A stretch of 64,000 bases of DNA from Planctomycetaceae bacterium. Its GTDB lineage: Bacteria; Planctomycetota; Planctomycetia; Pirellulales; Pirellulaceae. Below, piece by piece: positions 51,421-60,150 of the stretch (positions are counted from its first letter, which is position 1; the number at the start of each line of letters is the position of its first letter). Below the pieces are notes generated by a model, which made no database searches, was not told the DNA's origin, and saw nothing but the letters and a program-made list of their open reading frames with translations. The stretch spans positions 434,001 to 498,000 of the forward strand of contig JACKHM010000004.1 in NCBI GenBank assembly GCA_020638995.1. The letters run 5' to 3'. The position numbers were made by a program, and so were the translations under genes.

Positions 51421-52208
51421 TGACACCCGCCGAAGACTACCTAAATGGCTGTCGAGCCATCATCGAAACAGTTGCGGCTCAAAGAGGCGAGATAGAACTC
51501 GCAGCAGATTGGTTCGCGACTTCGATACTTGCCGGAAGAGTTGTCCATCTGTTTGGTGCCGGCCATAGCCGCATCGTCGTGGAGGAAATATGGCCTCGCT
51601 ACGGTTCCTTCCCTGGATTTAATCCGATTGTGGAGCTGTCGATGACATTTCACAATCTGGTTGTGGGGGCCAATGGTCAACGACAGGCTATGTTTTTAGA
51701 GAACACGCCAGGATTGGCAGCTCGCATACTGCGTAATTTCGGCTTATCGTCCGAAGATTGTGCGCTTGTAGTGTCGTCAAGCGGTTGTAATGTCGTCCCT
51801 ATCGAGATGGCACGCTTATTTCAACGGCAGGGCATCAAGGTGGTTGCGATTCTCAGTCGGCAGCACAGCGAAGCCAGCACCACGAACCACGCCGAGGGAT
51901 TGAAGTTGTCTGATTGCGCGGATCTCGTGCTCGACACCGGAGCCCCAGTCGGCGATGCCATGGTGAAAATCCCAGGCCTCGACACACCGGTGGCGCCGGG
52001 CTCGACAATTGGAGGTTGTGTGCTGGCGAACGCGATTAAAGCCGAAGTGGCCAAACGCCTGACCGATGCCGGACAGGCTCCGAAAGTGCTTACCGCTGGC
52101 GCTGTTGTGGGTCGAGAGCGTGCGGCGGCATTATTCGAGGCTGCTTATGACGAGCACGCAAAGCGTCTGGCAAAACTGTTTGCGTCGGCGGGGAACGACT
52201 ACGCTTGA
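51420..52208 (+). CDS. SIS-domain sugar-phosphate isomerase
   Basis: A 262-residue single SIS-domain protein. Phosphosugar-binding elements are LFGAGHSRIVVEEI near 44 and VSSSGCNVVPIEMARL near 120 (in CALVVSSSG). The arrangement resembles the tagatose/fructosamine-type or GmhA-type isomerases, and the N-terminal helices and VKIPGLDTPVAPGST near 185 also fit SIS proteins of sugar catabolic operons. Its ATG overlaps the upstream SDR stop. It is followed directly by the MetE-like gene, whose GTG/TTG-type alternatives overlap this stop. A substrate cannot be read. Confidence 0.88.
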   Translation: MTPAEDYLNGCRAIIETVAAQRGEIELAADWFATSILAGRVVHLFGAGHSRIVVEEIWPRYGSFPGFNPIVELSMTFHNLVVGANGQRQAMFLENTPGLAARILRNFGLSSEDCALVVSSSGCNVVPIEMARLFQRQGIKVVAILSRQHSEASTTNHAEGLKLSDCADLVLDTGAPVGDAMVKIPGLDTPVAPGSTIGGCVLANAIKAEVAKRLTDAGQAPKVLTAGAVVGRERAAALFEAAYDEHAKRLAKLFASAGNDYA

Positions 52209-52219
52209 GGTACGAGAAT

Positions 52220-53254
52220 ATGCAGCCTAGACCGCTAAGGACGACGGTAATTGGAAGCTATCCCTTTCCAGGCTGGTTGGAGTTTGCCAGCCAGAAACTG
52301 GAGGCATTCGGCGAAAGTGACATCGCCGAAATGCAAGATGACGCGGTGATAGTTGCCGTCCACGACCAGATTGATTCGGGACTCGACGTCATTACAGATG
52401 GCGAGCAGACTCGCTTTGATTTTAATCTTTCGTTTTACGGATACCTCGACGGTATCGAGCTTGAATCTCGACAGCCAAGACAGTTCGGACCGCCGGCCCA
52501 CGACCAGCGCGGTAAGCATCGAATTGTCGCGACGCTGGATGCACCAAGAGGACTGGGCGCGGTCGATGAGTTCGCTCGATTAAAGCGGCTTGCTCCCGCC
52601 GGACCGACTCTGAAGGCAAGTGTGCCGGGACCCTATACGCTTAGCGGACGTTTGCTGCCGAATGCTGAATACGAAGATCGATACGCGATCACGGAGGCAC
52701 TTCTGCCCATCGTGCGAAATGAGCTTTCAGCGCTGGTTGCAGCGGGATGCACAGAGCTGACGGTGGACGAACCATCAATGAGTTGCTACGCACACAAGGA
52801 AGACCGTAGGCGATTCGTCGATATCTTCAATCGCACGGTGGAACCGATCGTGGGAAAGTGCCGGTTGTCGACACACCTGTGCTTCGGCAACTTCAAGGGA
52901 CATGCCGTTGGCCTCCGGCAATACGCACCGATGTTTCCCGATTTTCTCGACTTTGAAGTGGACGAAATTCATGTCGAGATGGCGAGTCGCGAATACTCGG
53001 AACTCGATATCATCAAACAGATTGCTCAGAAACGAGATGTTGCCGTTGGCGTCATCGATGTCAAAAGTTACTACGTTGAAACCATCGACGACATTGCCAG
53101 CAGAGTCCGCCAGTGTTTGCAACATGCGCCGGCCGAGCGGCTGTCGTTCGCTCCTGATTGTGGGTTGAGTCAGACTGCTCGCTGGGCTGCCAAACAGAAA
53201 CTAGCGAATATGGTTGCCGGCGTACATCAAGTGCGCGAGGAACTCGGTATATGA
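52220..53254 (+). CDS. MetE C-terminal-like zinc methyltransferase
   Basis: A 344-residue protein equivalent to the catalytic C-terminal half of cobalamin-independent methionine synthase. The zinc ligands can be traced: His and Cys in LSTHLCFGNF (about 218-227), Glu in HVEMASRE (about 250) and the final Cys in FAPDCGLSQTARWA (about 310). The N-terminal half of MetE is absent, as in archaeal MetE and in epoxyalkane:CoM or related alkyltransferases. The ATG at 52220 has GAGG nine bases upstream; a TTG at 52205 overlaps the SIS stop and remains possible. The next gene starts inside its stop. Its alkyl acceptor and donor are unknown. Confidence 0.85.
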   Translation: MQPRPLRTTVIGSYPFPGWLEFASQKLEAFGESDIAEMQDDAVIVAVHDQIDSGLDVITDGEQTRFDFNLSFYGYLDGIELESRQPRQFGPPAHDQRGKHRIVATLDAPRGLGAVDEFARLKRLAPAGPTLKASVPGPYTLSGRLLPNAEYEDRYAITEALLPIVRNELSALVAAGCTELTVDEPSMSCYAHKEDRRRFVDIFNRTVEPIVGKCRLSTHLCFGNFKGHAVGLRQYAPMFPDFLDFEVDEIHVEMASREYSELDIIKQIAQKRDVAVGVIDVKSYYVETIDDIASRVRQCLQHAPAERLSFAPDCGLSQTARWAAKQKLANMVAGVHQVREELGI

Positions 53255-54117
53255 TTGTACCGGCATTGTCGCACGACGAATTGCTCGCGGACATTAAGTC
53301 GGCAAACACAAACGACGATGGTGTGCGGCTGTGGTGGCTAGGTCAGAGCGGGTTCTTGGTTCAGTGGCGCCAGCGACACCTATTGCTCGACCCTTACTTG
53401 TCTGACTCGTTGACTCGAAAGTATGCGGAGACAGACAAGCCGCACGTGCGAATGACGGAACTTGTGATGAATCCCAATCGTCTGGACTTCATCGATGTTG
53501 TGACTTCCAGCCACAATCACACGGATCATCTCGATGGTGAGACACTCGTTCCGATCTTGCAAGCGAATCCGAATGTGATCATGGTCGTTCCAGCTGCAAA
53601 TCGGCGCTTCGCCGCCGAGAGGTTGGTTAGTCAGGCTTCCGGAGTTCTTGAAACTTCGGAGGCGTTCGAGCGTCTAACTCCGATCAACGATGGTGACGCG
53701 ATCGAAGCTTCAGAGTTCCGGATCAACGCGATCCCTGCCGCCCACGAGGCGGTGGAACGCGACGACCAAGGTCGTTGCCGATTCTTGGGATATGTCGTCG
53801 AGTGTGGTAATTGGACGATCTATCACAGCGGCGACACGATGCTCTATGATGGAATGGTCTCCCTACTACGTAAGTGGGAAATCGACATCGCAATTTTGCC
53901 GATCAACGGTCGCGCCCCGGAACGTCGAGTCGCCGGTAATCTGTGGGGACGCGAAGCTGCTCAACTCGGAAAAGACATATCTGCGGGAATCGTCATCCCT
54001 TGCCACTATGACATGTTTGAATTCAACACGGCATCTCCCAAGGAGTTCATCGTGGAGTGCGGACGACTTTCCCAGCCCTTTCAAGTGTTAGGCAGCGGCG
54101 AGCGATTTGAGCTGTAG
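53251..54117 (+). CDS. Metallo-beta-lactamase-fold hydrolase (UlaG-like)
   Basis: A 288-residue metal-dependent hydrolase starting MIVPALSHDELLADIKSAN. The metal motif SHNHTDHLD (about residue 86-94) is the H-x-H-x-D-H of the superfamily, with a further H in HSGDTMLYDG (about 190) and CHYDMFEFN (about 250), as in L-ascorbate-6-phosphate lactonase UlaG and related sugar-lactonases. The ATG overlaps the preceding TGA (ATGA), so it is the fourth gene of the coupled set. A lactonase or phosphodiesterase role in a sugar or sugar-sulfur pathway is an inference. Confidence 0.87.
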   Translation: MIVPALSHDELLADIKSANTNDDGVRLWWLGQSGFLVQWRQRHLLLDPYLSDSLTRKYAETDKPHVRMTELVMNPNRLDFIDVVTSSHNHTDHLDGETLVPILQANPNVIMVVPAANRRFAAERLVSQASGVLETSEAFERLTPINDGDAIEASEFRINAIPAAHEAVERDDQGRCRFLGYVVECGNWTIYHSGDTMLYDGMVSLLRKWEIDIAILPINGRAPERRVAGNLWGREAAQLGKDISAGIVIPCHYDMFEFNTASPKEFIVECGRLSQPFQVLGSGERFEL

Positions 54118-54128
54118 GAAGTCCATAC

Positions 54129-55565
54129 TCAGAAGTCATCTGCTGATGGCGCGTTGAAATTGTCAAAGACTTGCAACCGGTCAGGTGCTTTATCTTCAAA
54201 TCGCGTGAAGTCTTTACGCCACACGAGATCGACATTGCCGACCGGGCCGTTACGCTGTTTTGCGATGATGATTTCGGCCTGTCCCGCTACTTCCGCCGCC
54301 TCTTCGCCACGTCGGTAGTATTCCTCACGATGCACGAACATGACCACGTCGGCGTCCTGTTCGATGGCACCAGACTCCCGAAGATGACTGAGCTTGGGGA
54401 CATGGTCTTTGCTGTCTTCCGCTTGGCGATTCAATTGTGCGAGGCAAAGGACAGGAACCTCCAGTTCGCGAGCAACGCCTTTCAGACGACGAGCGATCTT
54501 TGCAACTTGCTCTTGACGAGGGTCTTTTTGATTATCGGGTTCTATCAACTGCAAATAGTCGATGACGATTAGGCCTAGTCGACCCTCGCGCCGTTTAATG
54601 CGACGAGCTGCCGCGGATATTTCCGAGACCGTTCGCGAAGGCGAATCGTCGACGAACAATGGGGCTTGGCTGATCTCTGATGCTTGCTGGACCAGTCTTT
54701 GGCGATCTTCCGACGAGATCGTTCCGTTTCGTAATCGATGGCCGTTGACGCGGGCTGCCGAGCAAAGTAGCCGATCAGCTAACTCGATTGACGACATTTC
54801 CAAGCTGACGAACAGTACGGGCGCGAACAGTTTTAGGGCTACGTTTTCTGCAATGTTCATTGCGAAGGCCGTCTTTCCCATGCTTGGACGAGCGGCCAGA
54901 ATGATAAGCTCTGAGTTGTGGAGTCCGCCCAGTAAGCCGTCGAGATCTGTGAAGCCGCTTTCGACTCCACCTTCCGTGTGCTCGCCCTTCATCCTGGCAT
55001 CAATGCGATCCATGGCTTCATGCAAGATGTCACGGATGCTGGCAACATTCGAAGTGCCGCGGCTGTCGAGAATGCCAAAGATCTTTTGTTCCGCCTGGCC
55101 GAGCAAATGTTTTGCCTCATGGTTCTCCTCGTAGGCTTCGCGCAGAATCTCGGTACTGGCATCAATCAAGGCGCGATAGGTCGCCTTTTCGCGGACGATC
55201 GTCGCGTAGTAGATGGCATGCGCCGCATTGGGAACAGATTTCGCGACGCGGGCCAGATACGCCACACCGCCTATGCGTTCCATGTCGCCGGCCAGTTTTA
55301 GCTTCTCGACGAGCAGGGTAGAGTCGATTTTGCGACCCTCGTCGTGCATCGCGAGCATGTGCTCGAACAGCTTGCGATTGGCGTCGTCGTAAAAATCATC
55401 AGGTCGAAGTGTCAGCGCGATGTCATCGCAGGCCTCCGGGCTGAGCATAATACTTCCCAGCACACCCATCTCGGCATCGAGATTGAAAGGAGGTTGCCGA
55501 TCGAGGATCTCAGAAGTGACCTTCTTTTCAGGACGTGGCCCGTCTCCGGGCGAGAATTTAGCCAC
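54129..55565 (-). CDS. dnaB: Replicative DNA helicase
   Basis: A 478-residue DnaB. The N-terminal domain (about 25-130, PFNLDAEMGVLGSIMLSPEA) binds primase; a linker follows and the RecA-like helicase domain has Walker A ARPSMGKTAFAMNIAE near 230, a QPLFVDDSP region and VIDYLQLIEP (Walker B). The late LRESGAIEQDADVVMFVHREEYY and IIAKQRNGPVG are conserved. GTG start with AGGAGG six bases upstream. It is the last gene of the ctc-pth-rpsF-ssb-rplI-dnaB run and lies 112 bp after rplI. It unwinds DNA at the replication fork. Confidence 0.95.
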   Translation of the reverse strand: MAKFSPGDGPRPEKKVTSEILDRQPPFNLDAEMGVLGSIMLSPEACDDIALTLRPDDFYDDANRKLFEHMLAMHDEGRKIDSTLLVEKLKLAGDMERIGGVAYLARVAKSVPNAAHAIYYATIVREKATYRALIDASTEILREAYEENHEAKHLLGQAEQKIFGILDSRGTSNVASIRDILHEAMDRIDARMKGEHTEGGVESGFTDLDGLLGGLHNSELIILAARPSMGKTAFAMNIAENVALKLFAPVLFVSLEMSSIELADRLLCSAARVNGHRLRNGTISSEDRQRLVQQASEISQAPLFVDDSPSRTVSEISAAARRIKRREGRLGLIVIDYLQLIEPDNQKDPRQEQVAKIARRLKGVARELEVPVLCLAQLNRQAEDSKDHVPKLSHLRESGAIEQDADVVMFVHREEYYRRGEEAAEVAGQAEIIIAKQRNGPVGNVDLVWRKDFTRFEDKAPDRLQVFDNFNAPSADDF

Positions 55566-55677
55566 CGCAATCCTCCTGATGCTGATGCGAACACATCGCT
55601 ACCGAGCGCGCATTCACATCCGAGAAGCAGGTAACCACTGCAACGGACGTGAACAAGGACGACGGCAGCGTGAACCG

Positions 55678-56199
55678 CTATGCGTCGGCAGCGGTTGGCA
55701 CAACCCAGACTTTGAGTTCCGTCTCGATTTCCTGATGGAGATGGATCTTGACGGTGTACAAGCCCAGCTCTCGGAGAGGGCCTTCCAGTCGAATCTGATC
55801 CGTTGTCAGGCTGAAATCCGACTGCTTCAAGGACGCTACGATCTCGGGGGCACCAACACTACCGTACAAATGACCTTCATCGTTCGCATTGGCTTCGATC
55901 GTGATACTTTGCTTGCTTAAAGCGTCCGCCAGGTTCTGTAGATCCGCGAGCCGCGACTTTTCGATTGCTTGCAGTTTGGCTTTATGCTTTTCCACCATCC
56001 GTTTGTGATGATCGGTGGCCAATGTCGCCAAGCCTTGGGGCAACAGGTAGTTGTGTGCATATCCTGATTTCACTTCGACTACATCACCCTGCTTGCCGAG
56101 GTGATCGACCGATTGAATGAGGAGCAGTTGTACGCCTCCGTGGGGGCCACGAGGCAATCGCTTCAAACGAGGCTTCTTTGGATTGGCAATCTTTGACAT
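55678..56199 (-). CDS. rplI: Ribosomal protein bL9
   Basis: A 173-residue bL9 with the usual N-terminal motif shifted: HGGVQLLLIQSVDHLGKQGD then VVEVKSGYAHNYLLPQGLA, i.e. about 24 residues longer at the N-terminus than typical bL9 (MSKIANPKKPRLKRLPRGP). A long alpha-helix (about 60-90) and C-terminal RNA-binding domain follow. Start at ATG 56199; an internal start near GGVQLLLI cannot be excluded. The gap to ssb upstream is 42 bp, leaving no room for rpsR, which in many bacteria sits between ssb and rplI. Confidence 0.92.
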   Translation of the reverse strand: MSKIANPKKPRLKRLPRGPHGGVQLLLIQSVDHLGKQGDVVEVKSGYAHNYLLPQGLATLATDHHKRMVEKHKAKLQAIEKSRLADLQNLADALSKQSITIEANANDEGHLYGSVGAPEIVASLKQSDFSLTTDQIRLEGPLRELGLYTVKIHLHQEIETELKVWVVPTAADA

Positions 56200-56241
56200 C
56201 TATCAACTCACGCTATGGAAATGGCTGTAATGGTATTTTCT

Positions 56242-56685
56242 TCAAAATGGGATATCGTCTTGAGGTGGCTCTGTGCTGCCACCTGAAACGGTGTTCGCCG
56301 TAGCCGGTTCGCTGAACTCCGATTCATTGTATCCACCGCCCCCACGTGGACGGTCACCCTTGGGTCCGATCAGCTGCATTCGCTCGCCGACGACGCGCAA
56401 CTTCGACCGCTTTTGCCCATCGGCTTCCCAGGTATCGTATTTCAAGCGGCCCTCGATAAACACCGGAGCACCCTTACTGAGGTACTCGCTGGCGATCTCG
56501 GCCGTGCGTCCCCATAACGTAACGTCCACGAAGACAGGTTCGTCGACCCACTCGCCGGACTGCGTTTTGCGGCGATCATTCATTGCCATGCCAATTTCAG
56601 TAACCGCTGTGCCGCTCTGCAGGTACTTCAACTCGACATCCCGAGTGACGTTTCCCATCAAAACTACGCGATTGAAACTAGCCAT
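56242..56685 (-). CDS. ssb: Single-stranded DNA-binding protein
   Basis: A 147-residue SSB. It starts MASFNRVVLMGNVTRDVELK, contains the OB-fold (VTEIGMAMNDRRK, VFVDVTLWGRTAEIASEYLSK) and ends with DDIPF, the C-terminal tip that recruits partner proteins. AGGAG lies seven bases before the ATG at 56685; the frame continues upstream only as an overlap with intergenic sequence. It is cotranscribed with rpsF upstream and rplI downstream, in the classical rpsF-ssb order. Confidence 0.95.
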   Translation of the reverse strand: MASFNRVVLMGNVTRDVELKYLQSGTAVTEIGMAMNDRRKTQSGEWVDEPVFVDVTLWGRTAEIASEYLSKGAPVFIEGRLKYDTWEADGQKRSKLRVVGERMQLIGPKGDRPRGGGGYNESEFSEPATANTVSGGSTEPPQDDIPF

Positions 56686-56788
56686 GACTTGACTCCTCTC
56701 TAGCGTTGCGTGACTTGCGAGTTGGCCCGAAAGCAGCCTAACAAATCGATTCTGTCCGAGCAACAAAACGCCGCCACGCGAATAACCA

Positions 56789-57226
56789 CTAGCCCTCGGC
56801 AACCGCCTCTGCGGACTCCTCCGAAGCTTCTTCCCCGATTGAGTCGTCTGAATCATCGTCTAAATCATCTTCCAACGCACTCGTGGGCGCCACCGTCTTT
56901 CCGAGCGCATGAGCGACTAACGCGTCGATGAGTCGCGGGTCGACCTTCAGTGTCAGATTTCGCAGGATGTTTTCATTGAGCTGGCAAGCGCGGTTGAACT
57001 CGCTAAGCCGAGTGCTATCGAGCCGAAAATAAGTCAGCCAGTATGTGCCTTTGCGCTGACCGTTGATTGGGTAGGCAAGACGTTGCTCGTTCCACAGGCG
57101 ACTCGCCAAGACCTCGCCCTCCAATCCCTCAATCATCTCTGGAATCGAGGCCGAAATCCCGTTGGGATCGCGTGCGTATCGATTCGAATCCAAAATGTAC
57201 AAACATTCGTAGAAGTTTTGTGCCAA
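56789..57226 (-). CDS. rpsF: Ribosomal protein bS6
   Basis: A 145-residue bS6. A TTG start at 57226 is selected because AGGAG stands seven bases before it and the product then begins with the family-typical (M)AQNFYECLYILDSNRYARD; the longer frame from ATG 57253 would add nine residues and carry the ribosome site inside the gene. Ribosomal-protein features include YWLTYFRLDSTRLSEFNRAC. The C-terminal 25 residues are strongly acidic (DDLDDDSDDSIGEEASEES), a common bS6 tail that can be extended with glutamates. First gene of rpsF-ssb-rplI-dnaB. Confidence 0.92.
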   Translation of the reverse strand: MAQNFYECLYILDSNRYARDPNGISASIPEMIEGLEGEVLASRLWNEQRLAYPINGQRKGTYWLTYFRLDSTRLSEFNRACQLNENILRNLTLKVDPRLIDALVAHALGKTVAPTSALEDDLDDDSDDSIGEEASEESAEAVAEG

Positions 57227-57351
57227 AGCTTCGCTCCTATCACGACTAAGCATTTGCCTAGAAAGCGATTGCAGATAGCCGGGTTAGCATTTCATGCCAG
57301 CCGCTTGTCACCAGCCATTGCAATCAAATAGTGTACTGATCCAAACGTAAA

Positions 57352-57915
57352 TCATCCTGCGTTGTATCGATTCATACAGCATTCAATCCCGTCTCGAACC
57401 CAGCACTCAACGGCGTCTGCTGCGCGAGAAACGGCGATTTTCATCTCTGCAAGATCGTCTTTTGTAAACTTACTCAGAACGAAGTCTGCTGCGTCCCAGC
57501 CAGGCGGTGGTGTGCCGATCCCGATTCTAAGTCGCGGAAATTCTTCGCTCCCGATACGCCCAATGATGTCTCGCAAGCCATTTTGGCCGCCGGACGACCC
57601 TTTGGTCCGTATTCTCAGCTTTCCCAACGGTAAACTCAAGTCATCACAAACAACCAACAGGTCCGTGAGCTCCAGTTTATAAAAATCGCGCGACGCCAAG
57701 ACGCTGGAGCCGCTCTTGTTCATATATGTGTGAGGGCAAAGTACTAGAAGCTTCTCGCCTCCAATAGTACCCTCAACAACTTCGCCTTGAAATTTGGATC
57801 GAGGCGTCGACTGTCCAAACCTTCGGGCTAACTCAACCGCCACTTCAAAGCCGATGTTATGCCGAGTCTCCTCGTACTTCCGACCGGGATTCCCTAGTCC
57901 AACCACCAACTTCAT
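57352..57915 (-). CDS. pth: Peptidyl-tRNA hydrolase
   Basis: A 187-residue Pth. Motifs: MKLVVGLGNPGRKYEETRHNIGF (first 23 residues, shown in part as VVGLGNPG and TRHNIGF, where the histidine of RHNIG is catalytic), VLCPHTYMNKSGSSVLASRDFY, LSLPLGKLRIRTKGSSGGQNGLRDII and FPRLRIGIGTPPPG. All fit bacterial Pth, which recycles stalled peptidyl-tRNA. It lies 46 bp after ctc and 125 bp before rpsF on the same strand. Confidence 0.95.
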   Translation of the reverse strand: MKLVVGLGNPGRKYEETRHNIGFEVAVELARRFGQSTPRSKFQGEVVEGTIGGEKLLVLCPHTYMNKSGSSVLASRDFYKLELTDLLVVCDDLSLPLGKLRIRTKGSSGGQNGLRDIIGRIGSEEFPRLRIGIGTPPPGWDAADFVLSKFTKDDLAEMKIAVSRAADAVECWVRDGIECCMNRYNAG

Positions 57916-57961
57916 GTAGCCACCACCGATTCACGCCGAGAGTCAGGGCATGACTCCCAAC

Positions 57962-58594
57962 CTAATCGTCTTTTTCGTCCTCCTCGTCCGGTCGGCCACC
58001 GATCACTTCCGGCTCAGCCCCTTCAGCACCTGGGACTTCGGCTTCGTCGGACTGCTCAACGGGCTCGACGACATGCACAATTACTGCCTCTGCGTCACTC
58101 AACAGAACAGCGCCTCCGGGAAGTTCTAGCTGCGCTGCCGTGATCGACTGATTCAGATGCAGGTCGTTGATGGAAACAACCAGCTTGTCGGGCAAGGCGT
58201 TGACGGCACACTCGATCTCCACTTCGTGCGTTACGTGTTCGACGACACCGCCCTCTCGGGCACCCGGGGCTTCACCTCGCAGCTCCACCTGAACGGTCAC
58301 CTCCACCTTCTCGTCGGCGGAAACTCGGGTCAAATCGACGTGTATAACAGTAGAACCAAGTGCGTCCCACTGCACATCGCGAATCAACGCACTATCTGAC
58401 ACCGCTCCGCGAATATCAACGACCTTCGCGCCGTGACGAATCGCGCTGCTAACTTCGGAGGCGGCGATCGAGAGATTGACATTCTTCTCGCCGTGACCAT
58501 ACAGAATCGCGGGCACGTGGCCGGAGCGACGCAGACGCCGTGTGTGATTGGTCCCAAGTTGCTCTCGAACCGAAACATTGAGTGTGTCAGCCAT
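57962..58594 (-). CDS. ctc: General stress/ribosomal protein bL25, CTC form
   Basis: A 210-residue bL25 of the long CTC/TL5 type. The N-terminal L25 domain begins MADTLNVSVREQLGTNHTRRLRRSGHVPAILYGHGEKNVNL and the C-terminal TL5 extension (about 95-210) ends in an acidic tail (GAEGAEPEVIGGRPDEEDEKDD, quoted in part). The ATG at 58594 is preferred: upstream codons in the open frame do not resemble L25, and AAGGC sits about eight bases before it. bL25 binds 5S rRNA. Gene order ctc-pth is conserved in many bacteria, where glmU-prs precede it. Confidence 0.92.
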   Translation of the reverse strand: MADTLNVSVREQLGTNHTRRLRRSGHVPAILYGHGEKNVNLSIAASEVSSAIRHGAKVVDIRGAVSDSALIRDVQWDALGSTVIHVDLTRVSADEKVEVTVQVELRGEAPGAREGGVVEHVTHEVEIECAVNALPDKLVVSINDLHLNQSITAAQLELPGGAVLLSDAEAVIVHVVEPVEQSDEAEVPGAEGAEPEVIGGRPDEEDEKDD

Positions 58595-58818
58595 TCGCCA
58601 AAGCCTTGATCGCTGTGCTGGAGTGGTGTAGAAACCCGCTATTCTGGCAAATCTGACCAGTGTTTCAAGCCCAACTAGCCCCATCACCCGCGCATTTGCG
58701 ATGAGGATCGGGAAATTGGTCAAGGTGTGAGATCTTGTGGTTTATCCCGGGGACTATAGACTTTCTGGTAATTCCTTGCATTTTTTGACTTTACGGTCAG
58801 TTTAAACGGCGGCTCACG

Positions 58819-59160
58819 ATGGCGAAAGCGCGTCCCAAAGTATTTGAATACGTGGAGCCAATTGGTGCCCGCGTCCTGGTGAGAAAAGACGAACCGAAGC
58901 GGGAAACCAAGGGGGGAATTGCGCTTCCGGATGCGGCCGAGATTCCAACGATTACCGGTAGAATCGTGACGATTTCCGCGCAAGTCGAAAATGATCCCGA
59001 TATGCCTCTACGGCAATACGACCGGATCCTTTTTCATCCTAAAGACGCGATACCGGTCGATTTCGAGCCGGACAATCAGCTGTTTGTTGTCCCGGTAGAA
59101 GACGTCGTCGCCGTGTTCCGCCGCGAGCAGCGTGAAGATGCATCGGTTCGAGGTGACTGA
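58819..59160 (+). CDS. GroES-like co-chaperonin (isolated)
   Basis: A 113-residue Cpn10-domain protein. The beta-barrel core shows PIGARVLVRKDEPKRETKGGIALPD (quoted in parts) and TGRIVTISAQVENDP, and the C-terminal YDRILFHPKDAIPVDFE replaces the classic roof loop. No groEL lies next to it. It is on the plus strand, inserted between prs and ctc of a minus-strand housekeeping run. The N-terminal nine residues (MAKARPKVFEY) are an extension relative to GroES. Whether it caps a chaperonin or has another role is unknown. Confidence 0.82.
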   Translation: MAKARPKVFEYVEPIGARVLVRKDEPKRETKGGIALPDAAEIPTITGRIVTISAQVENDPDMPLRQYDRILFHPKDAIPVDFEPDNQLFVVPVEDVVAVFRREQREDASVRGD

Positions 59161-59187
59161 CTCGGCGAGTGTTGTAGGCAAACGGGG

Positions 59188-60135
59188 CTAGTCGTCAAAA
59201 ATACCACTGATGGATTGATCGTGGTGCGTTCGCTTGATTGCCTCAGCCAGCAGGGGCGCGACGGTCTGGACATGAATCTTCGCCGAGCGTTGATCTTCGG
59301 CCAGCGGAATACTGTCGGTGATGACGATACTGTCGATCGGAGCTCGGTCGAGATTTTGGCGCGCAGGACCGCACAGGACGCCGTGTGTCACGGCAACATG
59401 AATCTCGCGAGCTCCCTCGCCTTTCACCAGGGATGCTGCACCGCATATTGAACCGGCGGTACTGATCATGTCATCAAACAGGAGGGCAACGCGCCCTGCG
59501 ACAGGGCCTCCGATAATGTTTTCCTGCTTGGTTCGCAAAGCGTCAGATCGCCGTTTGTCGACGATCGCGAGCTTTCCGCCCAGTCGCTTCACGTGACCGA
59601 TCGCACGTTTGATGCTTCCTTCGTCGGGGCTCACAACAACGATGTCGTCTTCTGTAAGTCCCATCTCAAGGAAATACTTGTTTAGCACCGGACCGGCATA
59701 TAAGTGGTCCACAGGAACGTCGAAAAAACCTTGAATCTGAGCGGCATGTAAGTCCATTGTGAGAACTCGGTCCGCCCCGGCGCGTGTGATGAGGTTTGCG
59801 ACGAGTTTGGCGGTGATCGGGGTCCGGCCTTCGTCTTTTCGATCCTGCCTTGCGTAACCAAAGTAAGGCATCACTGCCGTAATCCGAGCGGCGCTGGCCC
59901 GCTTGCAACTGTCGATCATGATCAACAGTTCCATCAAGTTATCATTCACCGGCGGAGAAGTAGGCTGCACCAGAAATACGTCGCGCCCCCGCACATCCTC
60001 CTCGATTTTGCAGTAGTTCTCGCTGTCGGGGAACTTTCCGAGCGTTATCTCGCCCAGCGGCAAATGCAACGAGTCGCAAATGTCTTGGGCCAACTGCGGG
60101 TTGGCTTGACCGCTGAAGATCTTCAATTCACGCAT
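59188..60135 (-). CDS. prs: Ribose-phosphate pyrophosphokinase
   Basis: A 315-residue PRPP synthase. Motifs: MRELKIFSGQANPQLAQDIC, the ATP-binding FPDSENYCKIEEDVRGRDVF-type flag region at about 35-60, PYFGYARQDRKDEGRTPITAK, VVSPDEGSIKRA, and the PRPP-binding LLFDDMISTAGSI near 220. PRPP supplies nucleotide, histidine and tryptophan synthesis. It follows glmU by 15 bp, in the glmU-prs order seen in Firmicutes, and probably shares its transcript. Confidence 0.95.
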   Translation of the reverse strand: MRELKIFSGQANPQLAQDICDSLHLPLGEITLGKFPDSENYCKIEEDVRGRDVFLVQPTSPPVNDNLMELLIMIDSCKRASAARITAVMPYFGYARQDRKDEGRTPITAKLVANLITRAGADRVLTMDLHAAQIQGFFDVPVDHLYAGPVLNKYFLEMGLTEDDIVVVSPDEGSIKRAIGHVKRLGGKLAIVDKRRSDALRTKQENIIGGPVAGRVALLFDDMISTAGSICGAASLVKGEGAREIHVAVTHGVLCGPARQNLDRAPIDSIVITDSIPLAEDQRSAKIHVQTVAPLLAEAIKRTHHDQSISGIFDD

Positions 60136-60150
60136 TAGTGGTCCAATTGC

